Positions 20,122-30,349 of a stretch of 64,000 bases of DNA are shown here, piece after piece (positions within the stretch are counted from its first letter, which is position 1; every line of letters starts with the position of its first letter). The DNA lies in the NCBI GenBank assembly GCA_944472135.2, contig OX235270.1:144165632-144229631 (forward strand), in the 5' to 3' direction. This DNA comes from Trichobilharzia regenti. Taxonomy: Eukaryota > Platyhelminthes > Trematoda > Strigeidida > Schistosomatidae. The translations under genes were made by a program, and so were the position numbers. The notes under the pieces were generated by a model that saw only the letters and a program-made list of their open reading frames with translations, did no database searches and had not been told where the DNA came from.

Positions 20122-20721
20122 TTAATGAAGGTTTGAAGTTTGTTTGAGATGCTCTTTATGACTCGCCAAGTCTCTTATCCGTATGGTAAGTAGCACTGAC
20201 TTCACATTGGAGTTGAAAATCCGGATCTTATTTTTGATGCTGAGTGCTGTTGACCTCCACACAGATTTGAGAGTAATGAAAGCTTGTCTTGCTTTTCCGA
20301 TTCTGGCTTTGATGTCCTCGTCAGTTCCGCCTGTAGTTGAGACGATGCTTCCCAGGTAGGTGAAGGAGGTTGTTTCTTTCAGGTTCTTCCCACTTATGCT
20401 GATTGTCTGTTGTTGTTGTTGTTGTAATGGCTGTTGGTGTTGGCTAGGAATCTTCATCATCTCTGTTTTATCTATGTTCACGTGAAGTCCTATCTTTGAT
20501 GCTTCTTCTGCCAACTTGTTACTTTTCATTTGCATATCTTCCAGTTTATGGGAAATCAGACATATATCATCGGCGAAATCTAGATCCTCCAAGTCTTTTG
20601 TGTCAGCCCATTTTATGCCTGTTCCCTCGTTGGTTGCTGTTGTCTGTCGCATTATCCAATCAATTGCAATCAGGAAGATCATTGGTGATAGTAGACAGCC
20701 TTGCCTCACTCCCGTCCTCAC
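20122..20721 (-). pseudogene. RTE-A reverse transcriptase palm fragment
   Basis: A 199-codon frame without its N-terminus. Residues 2-12 read RTGVRQGCLLS, reverse transcriptase motif B. Around residue 48-57 DFADDICLIS holds the catalytic Asp pair of motif C (FADD variant). GLHVNIDKTEMM follows as motif D. A glutamine run (about residues 95-104) and TYLGSIVSTTGGTDEDIKAR come next, ending in VKSVLL, where a small indel breaks the frame. The catalytic residues visible here are intact, but the fingers and motif A are missing. Confidence 0.85.
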
Positions 20722-20869
20722 TTCGAAGGCCTCCGTAAGTTTCCCGTTGTGGATTACTTGGCATGCAGCATTGTCGTATAACTGTTGGATGAGATGTATA
20801 ATTGTCGATGGGACTCCGTAGTAGCGAAGTAGTTGCCAAATGACTTCTTAAAAAAAACCATATATACAT

Positions 20870-21179
20870 ACGACTATACAGCTTGGTAAGAATATATTCA
20901 TTGAAAAGAGTTTCTTCGCTGAATCACCACTTGTTTTGATTTTCTATATGACAGAGTATTGAATAAGTGGCTGTCGACGTTTTATGAACAGTTTATTGAT
21001 ACTAATAAGTATATCAATGCATTCACATGACTGCATAATTTGCTTCACATACTTTTTTTGTCCCTCGCCATCCCCCTCATTTTGTTCATTGCAAGTTTTA
21101 TAAGAAGCAGGGGCATTGAAAGCAACGCACTCAGAGACAAACTTAAGGCGTCTAATGGTCAAACTGAGAAAAATCACCT
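20870..21179. other. No gene recognised
   Basis: AT-rich spacer; the 77-codon minus frame at 20944-21177 has no recognisable motif. Confidence 0.45.
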
Positions 21180-21462
21180 ATAATTTACCAAATATACACC
21201 ATGTAATGAGTGTGTAGTCAATTGCTTAAGTAAAACTAATACATCGGAGTTAATTATATTATCGGAACATAAGAATTTAACCAGACTTAGAATGATTGAC
21301 CCTGCTAAGTTAATTAATCTAAAAACAAGGCGTATAATCACAAAATCGGGTGAAGCAAAGTAAACGTATTAGAACGTAACATAGTTCATCGAATCAACAA
21401 CAAACATGTGCAGTCAAAATGACGCAATGGCTAAAGCAGATTTATAGGAAACCACAGTTAAT
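21180..21462 (+). mobile_element. PLE-A endonuclease remnant
   Basis: The phrase TATCGGAACATAAGAATTTA then AATGATTGACCCTGC parallels the LSEHKNL-VRM-DP block of other PLE-A copies, and AACATGTGCAGTCAAAATGA parallels the block before the terminal repeat. Heavily decayed, ending at a CR1 insertion. Confidence 0.55.
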
Positions 21463-22555
21463 TATAATTTGCTTGATTCCAAATCATTACTTGTGATACA
21501 GAATGGAATTCTCACCATTTCACTACAGTTTTGCATCCAGTTGGTACATTAACAATAAATAAAATTCTACATAGATTAAGGGTAATCTCAGTTAGTTATG
21601 ACAACAACATATTGGCATATCAGTAGCAAATCCAAAATTAAACAGAATGTTTGAAGGTGTTAGAAAAGTAGATGCTAGCATATTTACTGGTGTGAGCGGT
21701 AACAAAAAGGTCGAGATATACAGAGTGTGGGAGAGCGAAGAAGAGTGTTCTAAGCAGAGTGTATAAGGAAGAGAGAAACAAAGGAGCACATAACAGAAAA
21801 GAGAGAGAGAGAAAAGGAAAAGAAGGAAAGGAAATGTTGTACCCATAAATGATATGAGTTGGAAAGACGAGATCCAGTTGTTCTACTGACTATTTAATAA
21901 GTTAAAGGTTTCACGCCTAATGCTTTCTTTATCACACAGAACACGAGCCAAGTAAGATAGGGTATGGTTGAGTTTTTGTACTTACTAGTGCGAGCATATA
22001 GTTTTCTATATAGGCAGGCTTCTGGTCTGCCTGCGTGATGAGATACAAGGGGAGAGTTGTGAATGAAGAGGGTGTTGTGAGTTCGATAAAATGGATTCAG
22101 CCCATTTTTTCACATGAGTCCAAGTGCCTGTTGACCAGAATATTAACAAGCTGGTTAAGAGGCACATTGCTTACCCTGATGACAACCTTTAACACCCTAC
22201 GTAATAAGATATAGTCCTTCTTCAGTAGCCCTGGAAAAACTAAGGAGGAACAATAGAGAATAATACGCAGAATACGGGAGTTAACAAATTATAGGAGTAA
22301 GGGTTGGGTTATTCCAGAATGTCTTAACTTCTTGATGTAGAAGGTAAGACGGAATATTTTCTTAGAAATCATCAAGATATGAGACGACCAGGAAAGATCA
22401 GCAGATAGAATGACGCCTAGATATTTAATTTCAGGCTTGGTTTCTATTTCAGTGCCATCTTTTTTGCACAGCTCGTGTGAGTGCTAACCAGTTTGTTGAG
22501 GTTAGATTTGTGCCTAAAGGTGAAATTGACTGTTTGGTATTTGGAGGGGTCTAAA
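21463..22555 (-). mobile_element. CR1-like LINE copy 2
   Basis: Reverse orientation. 3' UTR at 21463-21900 (shared with 11.5-12.2 and 32.6-33.2 kb) followed by a decayed coding part to about 22555. The coding part matches the protein of copy 3: blocks for KTVSRVSGV, LRHSG-TQPLLL and SEIKYLGLILS-DLSW can be read with stops and shifts. A 43-bp imperfect direct repeat bounds it (21420-21462 and 22556-22598). Confidence 0.75.
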
Positions 22556-22604
22556 TGACGGAATGGCTGAAGCAGATTTACGGGAAACCGCAGCTAGTAT
22601 ATAA

Positions 22605-23705
22605 ATTAAATTTAATAATAATAATAATAATAATTTACTTTATTCCAAAAACAGTACTTGTGATACAGAATGGAATTTTCAGCATTAATCACAATATTGC
22701 ATGTAATTTCTTCAAATTATAAATAAAATTAATGACACAGAAAATTTTCCACATTTACAATAGAGGTAGTGTCAAAAACATGCAGCATATAAAATGGAAA
22801 TAGCAATAATAATGATAACAGCTAGGGTAGTAATAATAATGATAATAATAATACAAGTGAAAATTGCCGTTTACTTGTGTCACACAGTATTGGCAATGTG
22901 GTATAGAAATCCTAGCATGTTTAAAAATATTGAATATAATGTTCTTTCTACATGATATGGTGAGGGGAAAAACAAAGATTACAGCAGTCATAGATATAAG
23001 TTGGTGTTTGCAATTATGAGAGTAAAACAGAGAAGTAACAGGACCATAAATATAATGGAAGTAATAAAAGTGAAACTTGAAGGTATATAAGAATGGATGG
23101 AGGAAATTGTTTATTTACTAGATGAAAAAAGGTTAGTTAATTCTTGCCTGACACTATTTTCATCACATAAAATACGTGCCAAGTATGGTATCATAGAATT
23201 CTTATACTTAGACGTGCGAGCATACAGTTTTCTGAAGTTACTCCTTGTTCTACCTGAGGAGATGCAAGGTGAAAGCTGAGGGTAAAGCGGATGCTCCAAG
23301 TCAGACAAAATCCCTTTAGCAAATTTATTGCACGAAGTCAAGTGCCTATCGACAACGACGTTAACTATGTGGTCCACTGGGACACCACTCACTCTACTGA
23401 CAGTCTTTAGTATTCTACGTATTGTGACATAGTCCTTTTTAAGCAGCAAACCAAGAAAGAATAAGGGTGAGCAATAAAGAAGAATAGGTAGGATGCAAGA
23501 GTTTATGAACTGTAAGAGGAGTGGTTGAGTTATACCCGAGTGTCTTAACTTCTTAATGTAAAATGTCAGGCGGAATATTTTACTGGAGATTGCTAAGACA
23601 TGAGAAGACCAGGAGAGATCAGAAGAGAGAATGAGTCCAAGGTACTTAATTTCTGATTTGATTCCTATATCATTGTCGTCTATTTTAAAGTAGTACGAAT
23701 AATAC
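22605..23705 (-). mobile_element. CR1-like LINE copy 3 with ATT tail
   Basis: Reverse orientation. The tail is an ATA/ATT run at 22612-22636, followed by the 3' end phrase (complement of GTACTGTTTTTGGAATAAAG) and a 3' UTR to about 23105, then a long open frame. The 5' break lies near 23705, inside a PLE-A terminal repeat. The family corresponds in type to schistosome CR1-clade LINEs; the clade is inferred from the protein and tail. Confidence 0.85.
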
Positions 23706-23719
23706 ATTGATATGAACAA
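23111..23719 (-). pseudogene. CR1-like reverse transcriptase C-terminus (202 open codons)
   Basis: The longest open frame in the window. Residues about 23-40 read SEIKYLGLILSSDLSWSSHV, the K-LG-I-D-L-W-H motif E region found after the active site in CR1-like reverse transcriptases. Then ISSKIFRLTFYIKKLRHSGI, FINSCILPILLYCSPLF and LKKDYVTIRRILKTVSRVSG follow, the usual thumb and C-terminal order. The catalytic FADD box and fingers are missing. The first codons may come from flanking PLE sequence. No frame break within about 190 codons suggests a relatively recent insertion. Confidence 0.85.
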
Positions 23720-23800
23720 TAAATTGTGCTCGAAACGACGGCACCCATTTATGATAACTGTGTCACTTTATATTATATCAAACATAACCTATCTCATGTG
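23690..23800 (+). mobile_element. PLE-A terminal repeat fragment
   Basis: CATTGATATGAACAATAAAT then GTGCTCGAAACG is the terminal repeat with a shortened hammerhead-like core; CTGTGTCACTTTATATTATA follows. It is the target into which CR1 copy 3 was inserted. Confidence 0.6.
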
Positions 23801-23874
23801 AAAAGTATTTTTTTATTCACTTGTACAAGATTCATCAGTAAATCTAAGTGTTATTTTAGTTTTTTATTTTATTA

Positions 23875-24050
23875 TAGCTTGATTCCACACAGTATTTTGA
23901 CACAAGTATGGAATCTTCAGTACGTGATATCGGTAGCCTAAATGTAGCAGGTCGATCACCGACATCAGGTGTGCGTCGGCCGGAAATCGAACCCAAGACC
24001 ATTTGTATGTTCGACGAGAGTCCTAACCGCCGTACCACCGACGCACCTAC
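23875..24050 (-). mobile_element. tRNA-headed SINE with CR1-like tail (SINE-2)
   Basis: The tRNA head is at the right (complement of GGTGCGTCGGTGGTACGGCG with a B box in the 23985-24000 region), then a short body and a tail on the left whose complement reads TGAAGATTCCATACTTGTG...CTGTGTGGAATCAAGC. That tail resembles the CR1 3' end of this window rather than the RTE tail of SINE-1. A second copy lies at 50025-50215. Confidence 0.8.
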
Positions 24051-24289
24051 AAAGATTGGATTCCGAATAATAACAGTATGGGTTACAGCAATGAATTACA
24101 GCAATGAGACACTAGAGTAAGGACTATGGACGAATGTCGTAATGCTAAGGAGAACCTGATAGGCAGTATAAAATGATTAAAAGAACGCTGCCAACACAGA
24201 ATGTATGCTACTATATACACTTAATGAAATAAACTCAATGCTTATCACTTTAACAGTGTTCACTTTTATTTTAGACTGTAGGTGATTTA

Positions 24290-24545
24290 AATTGATTTCA
24301 GTTAGGACTTCGTTACTAGCCAAAATCAACTGGGAATCACTTAAATCCAGAGAGCACTTGACATCTCTGTCTTCCTGGTTTAGGACACTTCATCTGTACA
24401 CACCCACGATCCTTCTAGGGATTGAACCCTTGACATTTAGTTTATGAGACTCAACTCAGGGACCATTCCGCCTTGTTGATTCGGACTTCATTGACTCGTG
24501 AACTCTAACTCTATCAACTCATGATACAGAATTAACATTATCCAG
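24290..24545 (-). mobile_element. Palindromic element family, decayed half copy G
   Basis: Recognisable pieces: CTTCCTGGTTTAGGACACTTCATC (hammerhead-like complement), GATTGAACCC (B-box complement), GGGACCATTCCGCC and a central-segment piece with ACTCATGATACAGA. Highly diverged. Confidence 0.5.
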
Positions 24546-24559
24546 TGTGTTCAATAAGC

Positions 24560-25050
24560 ATCTAATTCACTTTGTACCTCACGGATCACAACTCCTCAGT
24601 AAAATTTCAGGACAACGTATACTAATGGATTGGGAACTTATATTAAGATTATAGGTTAAAATTCACAAGTCGTTGCATTCCAACCTAATTGGCTGAATAG
24701 TCAACCAGCTTCATCACAGGCTAGGTGAGGGTTAGTAACAAATTAGACAATAAAATTTCCACAGAATGAATTTTGTTCCAGTGAACATTAGACCTATTGT
24801 CATCAATCTAGTCCTCTTAAGTAAGAACACTAGCTTATTACCACCTTTTAGAGGGTCGTTGTGCGAGGTAAACACGCACAGTCACTATTGGTACAGTCAC
24901 ATTAGTAGTTAGGTGGCTTCTTGCTATTTATAAGACTTAATAATATGGTTTGTTTAGCGCCTATTAAGTCAAATTCAAGTTATTCACATAATCATCCTAT
25001 AGATAGGAAAGCTCTGTCAAACATCAGTCATTTAACTACTAAAAATATCG
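24560..25050. other. No gene recognised
   Basis: No coding frame and no match to the repeat families of the window. Confidence 0.45.
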
Positions 25051-25054
25051 AAGG

Positions 25055-25232
25055 AGAATTTTCTATTGGACACTAGTAGTGACTAGTGTGATGTGTCTAG
25101 TAGTCCTTTCTTTGGTGCAGACTGAATCAATCAAGGTCGCAGATACGCCTTGCTGCTGATGAGTGCCAACTAGCACGAAACCTAGATCCAAAGCTTCCTC
25201 TGGCCGATTGCCTCCAACTATCTAATATCATC
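25055..25232 (+). mobile_element. Second hammerhead-bearing SINE family, copy 1
   Basis: Shares TTGGACACTAG, TGTGTCTAGTAGTCC, GGTGCAGACTGAAT and the hammerhead block with the cluster at 53.7-54.5 kb. It carries the best hammerhead core of that family (25147-25194). Different from the Sm-alpha-like SINE and from the palindromic family. Confidence 0.7.
25147..25194 (+). ncRNA. Hammerhead ribozyme motif, canonical core
   Basis: Canonical CUGAUGA at 25156-25162, stem II GUGC/GCAC around CAACUA, GAAA at 25177-25180, self-complementary-type stem III ACCUAGAU, triplet AUC ending at 25188. Stem I GCCUUG (25147-25152) pairs with CAAAGC (25189-25194) with one mismatch. An extra CUG (25153-25155) separates stem I from the core and may impair folding. 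Confidence 0.65.
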
Positions 25233-25234
25233 AA

Positions 25235-25700
25235 ATGAGAATTTTTATTCGAAGGCAATCTAATTCTGTTATTGCTGTCAGTTCATTTTCATTTTTTGAT
25301 ATTACATGAACAAGCATATTTTGGTTTATAAACAAGGTTCTATTCCATTCTATAAGACACCGTCTATTTAAACTGCCTCTGTTGGGCAGCTAATCTCAGC
25401 ACGCATAGTGTTTGCTTGCATATATATATATATATACTTTGCCATACATAAATAGAAATTTGACATGAAATAATCTTTCAAAACTTAAACAACTGGTATT
25501 TATATTTACTTATCTAAATAGGATAGGAATGATATTTCTATTAATGGTTACAGATAAAAGTGTTGTCCAGAAATGTATTTATTATCTATTCTAGTAGGAA
25601 GATAATTTTATGAAATTCGCCCCTGAATGATATCTGTGATCCAGTTACCCAACATTAAAGTAGACGAGAAACCAGACCTTGTCGTTCATCACGAAGATAT
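25235..25700. other. No gene recognised
   Basis: AT-rich sequence with a TA run at 25418-25435; nothing else recognised. Confidence 0.5.
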
Positions 25701-25723
25701 TATTATTATTATATTATTTTATC

Positions 25724-26272
25724 GCATGGAGGATTTAATCATGAGCTGACATCAGTTAGAGAACCACTAGAAAACCTGGGAGTACTGGACAGCTGTTTCG
25801 TCCTAGTTTGTGACTCTTCATCAGTACGCACCCACCGGGATTCGAACCCAGGACCTTCTGTTTACAAGGCTAGCGAGCTCGTAGACCATTGAGCCACTGG
25901 GACCCGATCCAATGGTCCTGGGGTTCTAGTGGGAAGCCGTGACCAGTAGGGTACAGCAGGTTGAAGATGAGGCAGTAACTCATCGAAAAAGATATTGCGA
26001 AGTGGTCGCGCTATGTCGTGAATTGGCAGAAGTTAGAATTCAAGGACCATTGGATCGGGTCCCAGTGGCTCAATGGTCTACGAGCTCGCTAGCCTTGTAA
26101 CCAGAAGGTCCTGGGTTCGAATCCTGGTGGGTGCGTACTGATGAAGAGTCTCAAACTAGGACGAAACAGCTGTCCAGTACTCCTAGGTTTTCTAGTTGTT
26201 CTCTAACCGATGTCAGCTCATGATTAAACCCTCCATGCAATCAAACAACATCCCTACAAAACCAATACTTGA
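25724..26272 (+). mobile_element. Palindromic tRNA-like element, complete copy H, with 13-bp target duplication
   Basis: The best copy. Left arm 25724-25918 and right arm 26044-26239 are inverted and highly similar along about 195 bp; the loop is 25919-26043. Each arm has a tRNA-like part (right arm: A-box-like TGGCTCAATGG at 26066-26076; perfect-looking B box GGTTCGAATCC at 26114-26124, mirrored at 25838-25848) and a hammerhead-like part (CTGATGA at 26138-26144, mirrored at 25818-25824). A 33-base tail (26240-26272) exists only at the right. The flanks are identical ATATTATTTTATC at 25711-25723 and 26273-26285. Inserted in an RTE-A tail. No coding capacity. Confidence 0.9.
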
Positions 26273-26285
26273 ATATTATTTTATC

Positions 26286-27137
26286 CTTTAATTCCTAGAG
26301 GAACATAGGGCTTCAGCTGCGTAACTCCATTGCCTTCTGTTTTCTGCAAACTTTTTCACCCCGCTCCAAGTCTGCTTTCATCTCCTCCTCGTATGACCTC
26401 CTCCAAGTCACCGTTGCACTGACGACCAACTCGCCACCCGCTTCCCTTTCGGGTTCCACTCGAGGAATGGCCTGTCTAGTGATGTCATTTGATGGTTTCC
26501 TCAGGGTATGGCCAATCCATCTCCATTTCTTCCTGCCTATTTGTTTCACAATCGGTTCCTGCTGTGTTGGTTCGCTCATTGCCAGAGATCCCTGTTTCTG
26601 ATCTTTTCTGGCTGGCCATCTGATCTTGAGTATTGAGCAAAGACAACTGTTAATGAAGGTCTATAGTTTGTCTGAGGCGCTCTTTATGATGCGTAATGTA
26701 AGTCTCTGATCCGTATAGTAGCACTGACTGGCTTCACATTGGAGTTGAAAATCCGGATGTTATTTTTGATGCTGAGTGCTGTTGACCTCCACTCAGACTT
26801 AAGAGTAATGGAAGCTTGTCTTGCTTTTCCGATTCTGGCTTTGATATCCTCGTCAGTTCCGCCCGCCTGTAGTTGAAACGATGCTTCCCATGTCGGTAGG
26901 TGAAGGAGGTTGTTTCTTTCAGGTTCATCCCATTTATGTTGATTGTCTGTTGTTGTTGTTGTAATGGCTGTTGGTGTTGGCGAGGAATCTTCATCACCTC
27001 TGTTTTATCTATGCTCACCTGAAGTCCCTGCTACTTTTGATGCTTCTTCTACCAGCTTGTTGCTTTTCACTTGCATATCTTCCAGTTTGTGGGAAATCAG
27101 ACATATATCATCGGCGAAGTCCAGATCCTCCAAGACA
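26286..27137 (-). mobile_element. RTE-A LINE 3' fragment
   Basis: Reverse orientation; its ATT tail was split by element H and continues at about 25695-25723. The frames 26313-26579 (KKWRWIGHTLRKPSNDITRQ block) and 26734-27018 (SIDKTEVMKI then the Gln run) repeat the protein at 19.8-20.7 kb. Several short insertions of about 4 bases look like local duplications (for example CCGCCCGCCTG near 26860). The 5' break is at about 27137. Confidence 0.8.
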
Positions 27138-27164
27138 TTAGTGATTTGAAATAAGTAGCTTTCA

Positions 27165-27410
27165 TATATGTAAAAAGCGTCGGTGGCACAGCGGTTAGGA
27201 CGCTCGCCGACCATGCACATTGTCCGGGGTTCGATCCCCGGCCACAGACGCACTCCCAAACCACGCTAAGCCAGAAATAATAATGCTAGTAAAGAGGAAA
27301 GGTTGAGCATGAGGCTAGCAACCACCTCCTGTAAAATTAAATACTGCTGCAGAAACTGCAAGCCACTAGCTTGAAGCCCTAAGTTCCACTGGGAACGTGA
27401 AGGAAAAAAG
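27165..27410 (+). mobile_element. SINE-1 copy, well preserved
   Basis: Head GCGTCGGTGGCACAGCGGTT (A-box-like TGGCACAGCGG), B box GGGGTTCGATCCCC near 27226, body AAAGAGGAAAGG, end GAAGCCCTAAGTTCCACTGG then AACGTGAAGGAAA. One of the cleanest copies for a family consensus. Confidence 0.85.
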
Positions 27411-27529
27411 TATATAAAAATATATGTATAACTTCAATTCCAGAATGAACTACCGAGTGAGATAATTACACCAACAAGTTAAGAAAATTTATTCAAAGGA
27501 CTTTTTATGCTGGTAAACTATAGGTCATG

Positions 27530-28250
27530 CTTCCTATACAAACCGTTGTGGTTCTACAGTGGAAAGGTGAACTACCTAGACTAGCTACCAATAAGTGTAT
27601 TCATCAGTTCAACTGCGCCGTTGCTCTAGTAACTTGATTTTCCGTGCTCGACAACACCTACCAGTGTAGCTAAAAATAGGTGTAGAGAAAATCATCAACA
27701 GTTCGATATTAGACCACCTGGTTCAAAGCAACCGGCCACCAACCCTAGCATTGAAGGATCCTTCTCCATCATCTGCTGAAAGCATCCAGGTATTGAATAC
27801 CCTAGCGAACAGTAAATGCTACTGTGATTCCCTTAAAACGTCCGGTACTCTGTGTTTAGCGAAGAAACAGGGCCAGCTAACCACTACTACTGCCCTGGCC
27901 GTCTGTGGAGACTATAAACTCACGTATTCTGTATTATTACTCTTTTCCTGATTTCTCTGATATTCAGTGTATTGGTATGCTGATGCTGTTGAACTGTAAT
28001 CTACTTATATTATTTGTTCCATGTTATTTAAATATTATTGTTGTTAACAACCCTAATATCCTCATTATCATGGATATATAACTGTAGGACATGGTAGGAT
28101 TATAATTGATATGATTATGAACCACAGTAAATTATGTTCGAAACTGTGTCATCCTGTAAAGAATAATACTGTTTCACTGTGTGATACATCTAATAAACAA
28201 ACCAATATGGAATTACTTACTACCACAATGCCCAAGTTTTACACATGTAT
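27530..28250 (+). mobile_element. PLE-A-type endonuclease remnant and terminal repeat
   Basis: A decayed endonuclease-like region begins near 27590 (a KCIHQFNCA block, equivalent to the YQFTC block elsewhere) and extends to about 27900. A terminal repeat follows at 28080-28250 with a hammerhead-like fold at 28106-28153: UUGAU, AUGAUUAU, stem II GAAC/GUUC, GAAA. The end (CTGTTTCACTGTGTGATACA) matches 6.82 kb and the complement at 55.75 kb. Confidence 0.6.
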
Positions 28251-28259
28251 TAACGGACC

Positions 28260-29930
28260 AGTCAGCCTTTTGAATTTATTTCCGTAGGCTGTAGTGTTCA
28301 TCAGTGATGTGAAATAGATTTCATATTATGTCATCAGAAAACTTACTTATCTTCTACCCCCTATTAAACCCTAGATGGAGCACTATTACTAGTGCCAAAC
28401 ACGCCATCGCATATCAAACTTCAGTAACGTTATCCAACCCTAAATAGTATTAGTTTTGACTTCAGGACAAGTTTGGAGACGTCTATGAGATCAGTGCAAC
28501 GTATCCTTTTCGTTCATATCATGATAAGACGTCCACAACTATATCAAATGCAAATAGATGAGCAATTTCGCCATACAAAATATTCTTTCAAGGAACAATA
28601 CCTTAAGTTTAACACACTACCATTAAATATCCTGTGGTCATCATCTGACACAATATTCTTTTCCTCGTTAGGCTGTGCCTACTAGGCAGCTGGGCTGTCA
28701 GTAACTTCTAGATCAAATGGAAGAATCAGATTATAAGTGGTTTTTGTTGTTGAACTACAACCACACACAAGACATCTGCATATTATCAGAATGTGGAATT
28801 GTTTTCCTCTCTCTTAAAGCTGCCTCACATCTGTGTGTACATGATTACAATTATAAATAGTTGCAAAATACAAAACACCATGTAAGTAACAAATTGATTG
28901 AGTGTCTTAGTTGGTTTGAATACCAATTTTAATAGATTTTTTTCCGTGATGAATTCTATTTAACACACTTAAGGGACTTTAAAGTCATACTTCGTTTCTT
29001 TTCTACAAAATTCTCTACCCTAAATGGATATTTCAAATTTATTCTAGTTTTTGATGATACATTGCAGAAAATTATATATATAAATATATAGATAGATTGA
29101 AGTGACTGCCAGTCATACGGTTTATAAAAGAAACTCTGCCTGATAAACAAACGTGAACATCCATACCCTTGATGTATCACCCTCTTATCTCTAAAAATGA
29201 TTTTGTGATAAATGAATGGCCTGCTGGTAAGCCACATAGCTAGCTAATCAGTCAGAATGAATCTACCATAACTCAAATTTGGACACACACACACACAACA
29301 GACAAACACAGGTGCGCACGCCCATTTTATCTTATCATACCCAGCATACCATCATGCTGTTTATCCTCAACAATTTGATGAAGGTTATTTGAAAGAGAGA
29401 AGAGAAAGAATTGCAAATAAATAAAGCAGCTGTCAAGAAATTCAAATACACAAACACACACACACACTCAATAATTGGACCTTTAACAGATATTGATTGA
29501 TCTGCAGTCAAATTAACTGAGACAGGGAAGAAATCTTTGCCTAGGCTAATGTTGTAAGGCAAAAGTTCAGAAGATAATAGCAATCGAATTAAATGAGTAA
29601 TATCTATTTATAGATACATGTATAAGGCAAGCTAAAAAAGAATAAATGCATCAGTTACTACCGGAGATATTTTGCCCTGCGATGCTGTTTTCTGTAAATC
29701 TCTCTTAAGGTTAACAATTGTCTTGTACAAATTGTGTACATAAGTCAGCTGTTCCGTTAATTTAGAGGATAATTAATGCTAAATACACCATATATATATA
29801 TATATATATATATAAAGGTTAAAAGATATAATTGTTTTACAAGTTTCATCTGCTACCAGATGACTAAATCGCCGTAATTATGTCCTTGAAAAATAAAGAC
29901 AATATTTCCGAATTAAGCAAGAACAACAGC
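28260..29930. other. No gene recognised
   Basis: Longest stretch without a repeat I can name. It contains CA runs (29283-29297 and about 29452-29467) and a TA run (29790-29815). Open frames here are short and motif-free. Host intergenic or intron sequence is possible. Confidence 0.5.
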
Positions 29931-29934
29931 GGTT

Positions 29935-30345
29935 TAGGCAGAATAATATGGTGCCATCATTGTTTATTTCGTTGGCTTCTCATCAGCTCAGCTGCTTACA
30001 GCTTATATGGATTATTAAGTTTATGTACAGAAAAGTTTTAACATACTTGCAAATTTTACAGGATGTCAGTTAGCAGGAGGTACCAGGATTACTGAACAAC
30101 GCTCAGAAAATTATGCTTATATAGTTTTTTTTACACAGGGAGTTCAAGTTTCAACAAAGTAAATGTTTGCATACAATGGTAAATGAGTTACATGATAAAG
30201 ACGAGAGATGCGTAAGATGACGAGTGATTAATAAATTAGTTAACCATATACTGAGTTCAACTCAAATCGTAAAAACAAGAGACAAGCGAAATTGCACTGT
30301 ATCATAGGGGGGTGAGGTTAAAGCCGGAGAGGAAATAAAGACATC
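29935..30345 (-). repeat. Possible PLE terminal repeat with GCTGATGAG motif
   Basis: On the minus strand AGCTGATGAGAAGCCAACGA precedes AATAAACA. This resembles the motif in the PLE-D repeats at 34.77 and 35.85 kb (AGCTGATGAGAACCTGTGAA). Only a short stretch aligns and stem II would be minimal. Confidence 0.35.
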
Positions 30346-30349
30346 CAGT

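Larger units (their letters stand above)
19755..20848 (-). mobile_element. RTE-A LINE 3' half
   Basis: Best preserved 3' half of the RTE-like family: reverse transcriptase palm to C-terminus, short 3' UTR (complement of GCCCTATGTTCCTCTAGGAA), and an ATT-rich tail at the low-coordinate end. The 5' break is near 20848, in the block corresponding to 56930. RTE clade membership is inferred from the short 3' UTR, the tail type and the protein; a CR1 or Jockey origin is less likely. Confidence 0.8.

Noticed and set aside
20496..20821. Plus-strand frames of 80 and 101 codons
   Set aside because: Antisense of the RTE-A reverse transcriptase fragment at 20122-20721.
26055..26135. A functional tRNA gene
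   Set aside because: tRNA-like, with a perfect B box, but repeated in inverted form in the palindromic family.
27177..27260. A functional tRNA gene
   Set aside because: A and B boxes are present but no cloverleaf with proper acceptor stem can be drawn, and the sequence recurs as the head of SINE-1.
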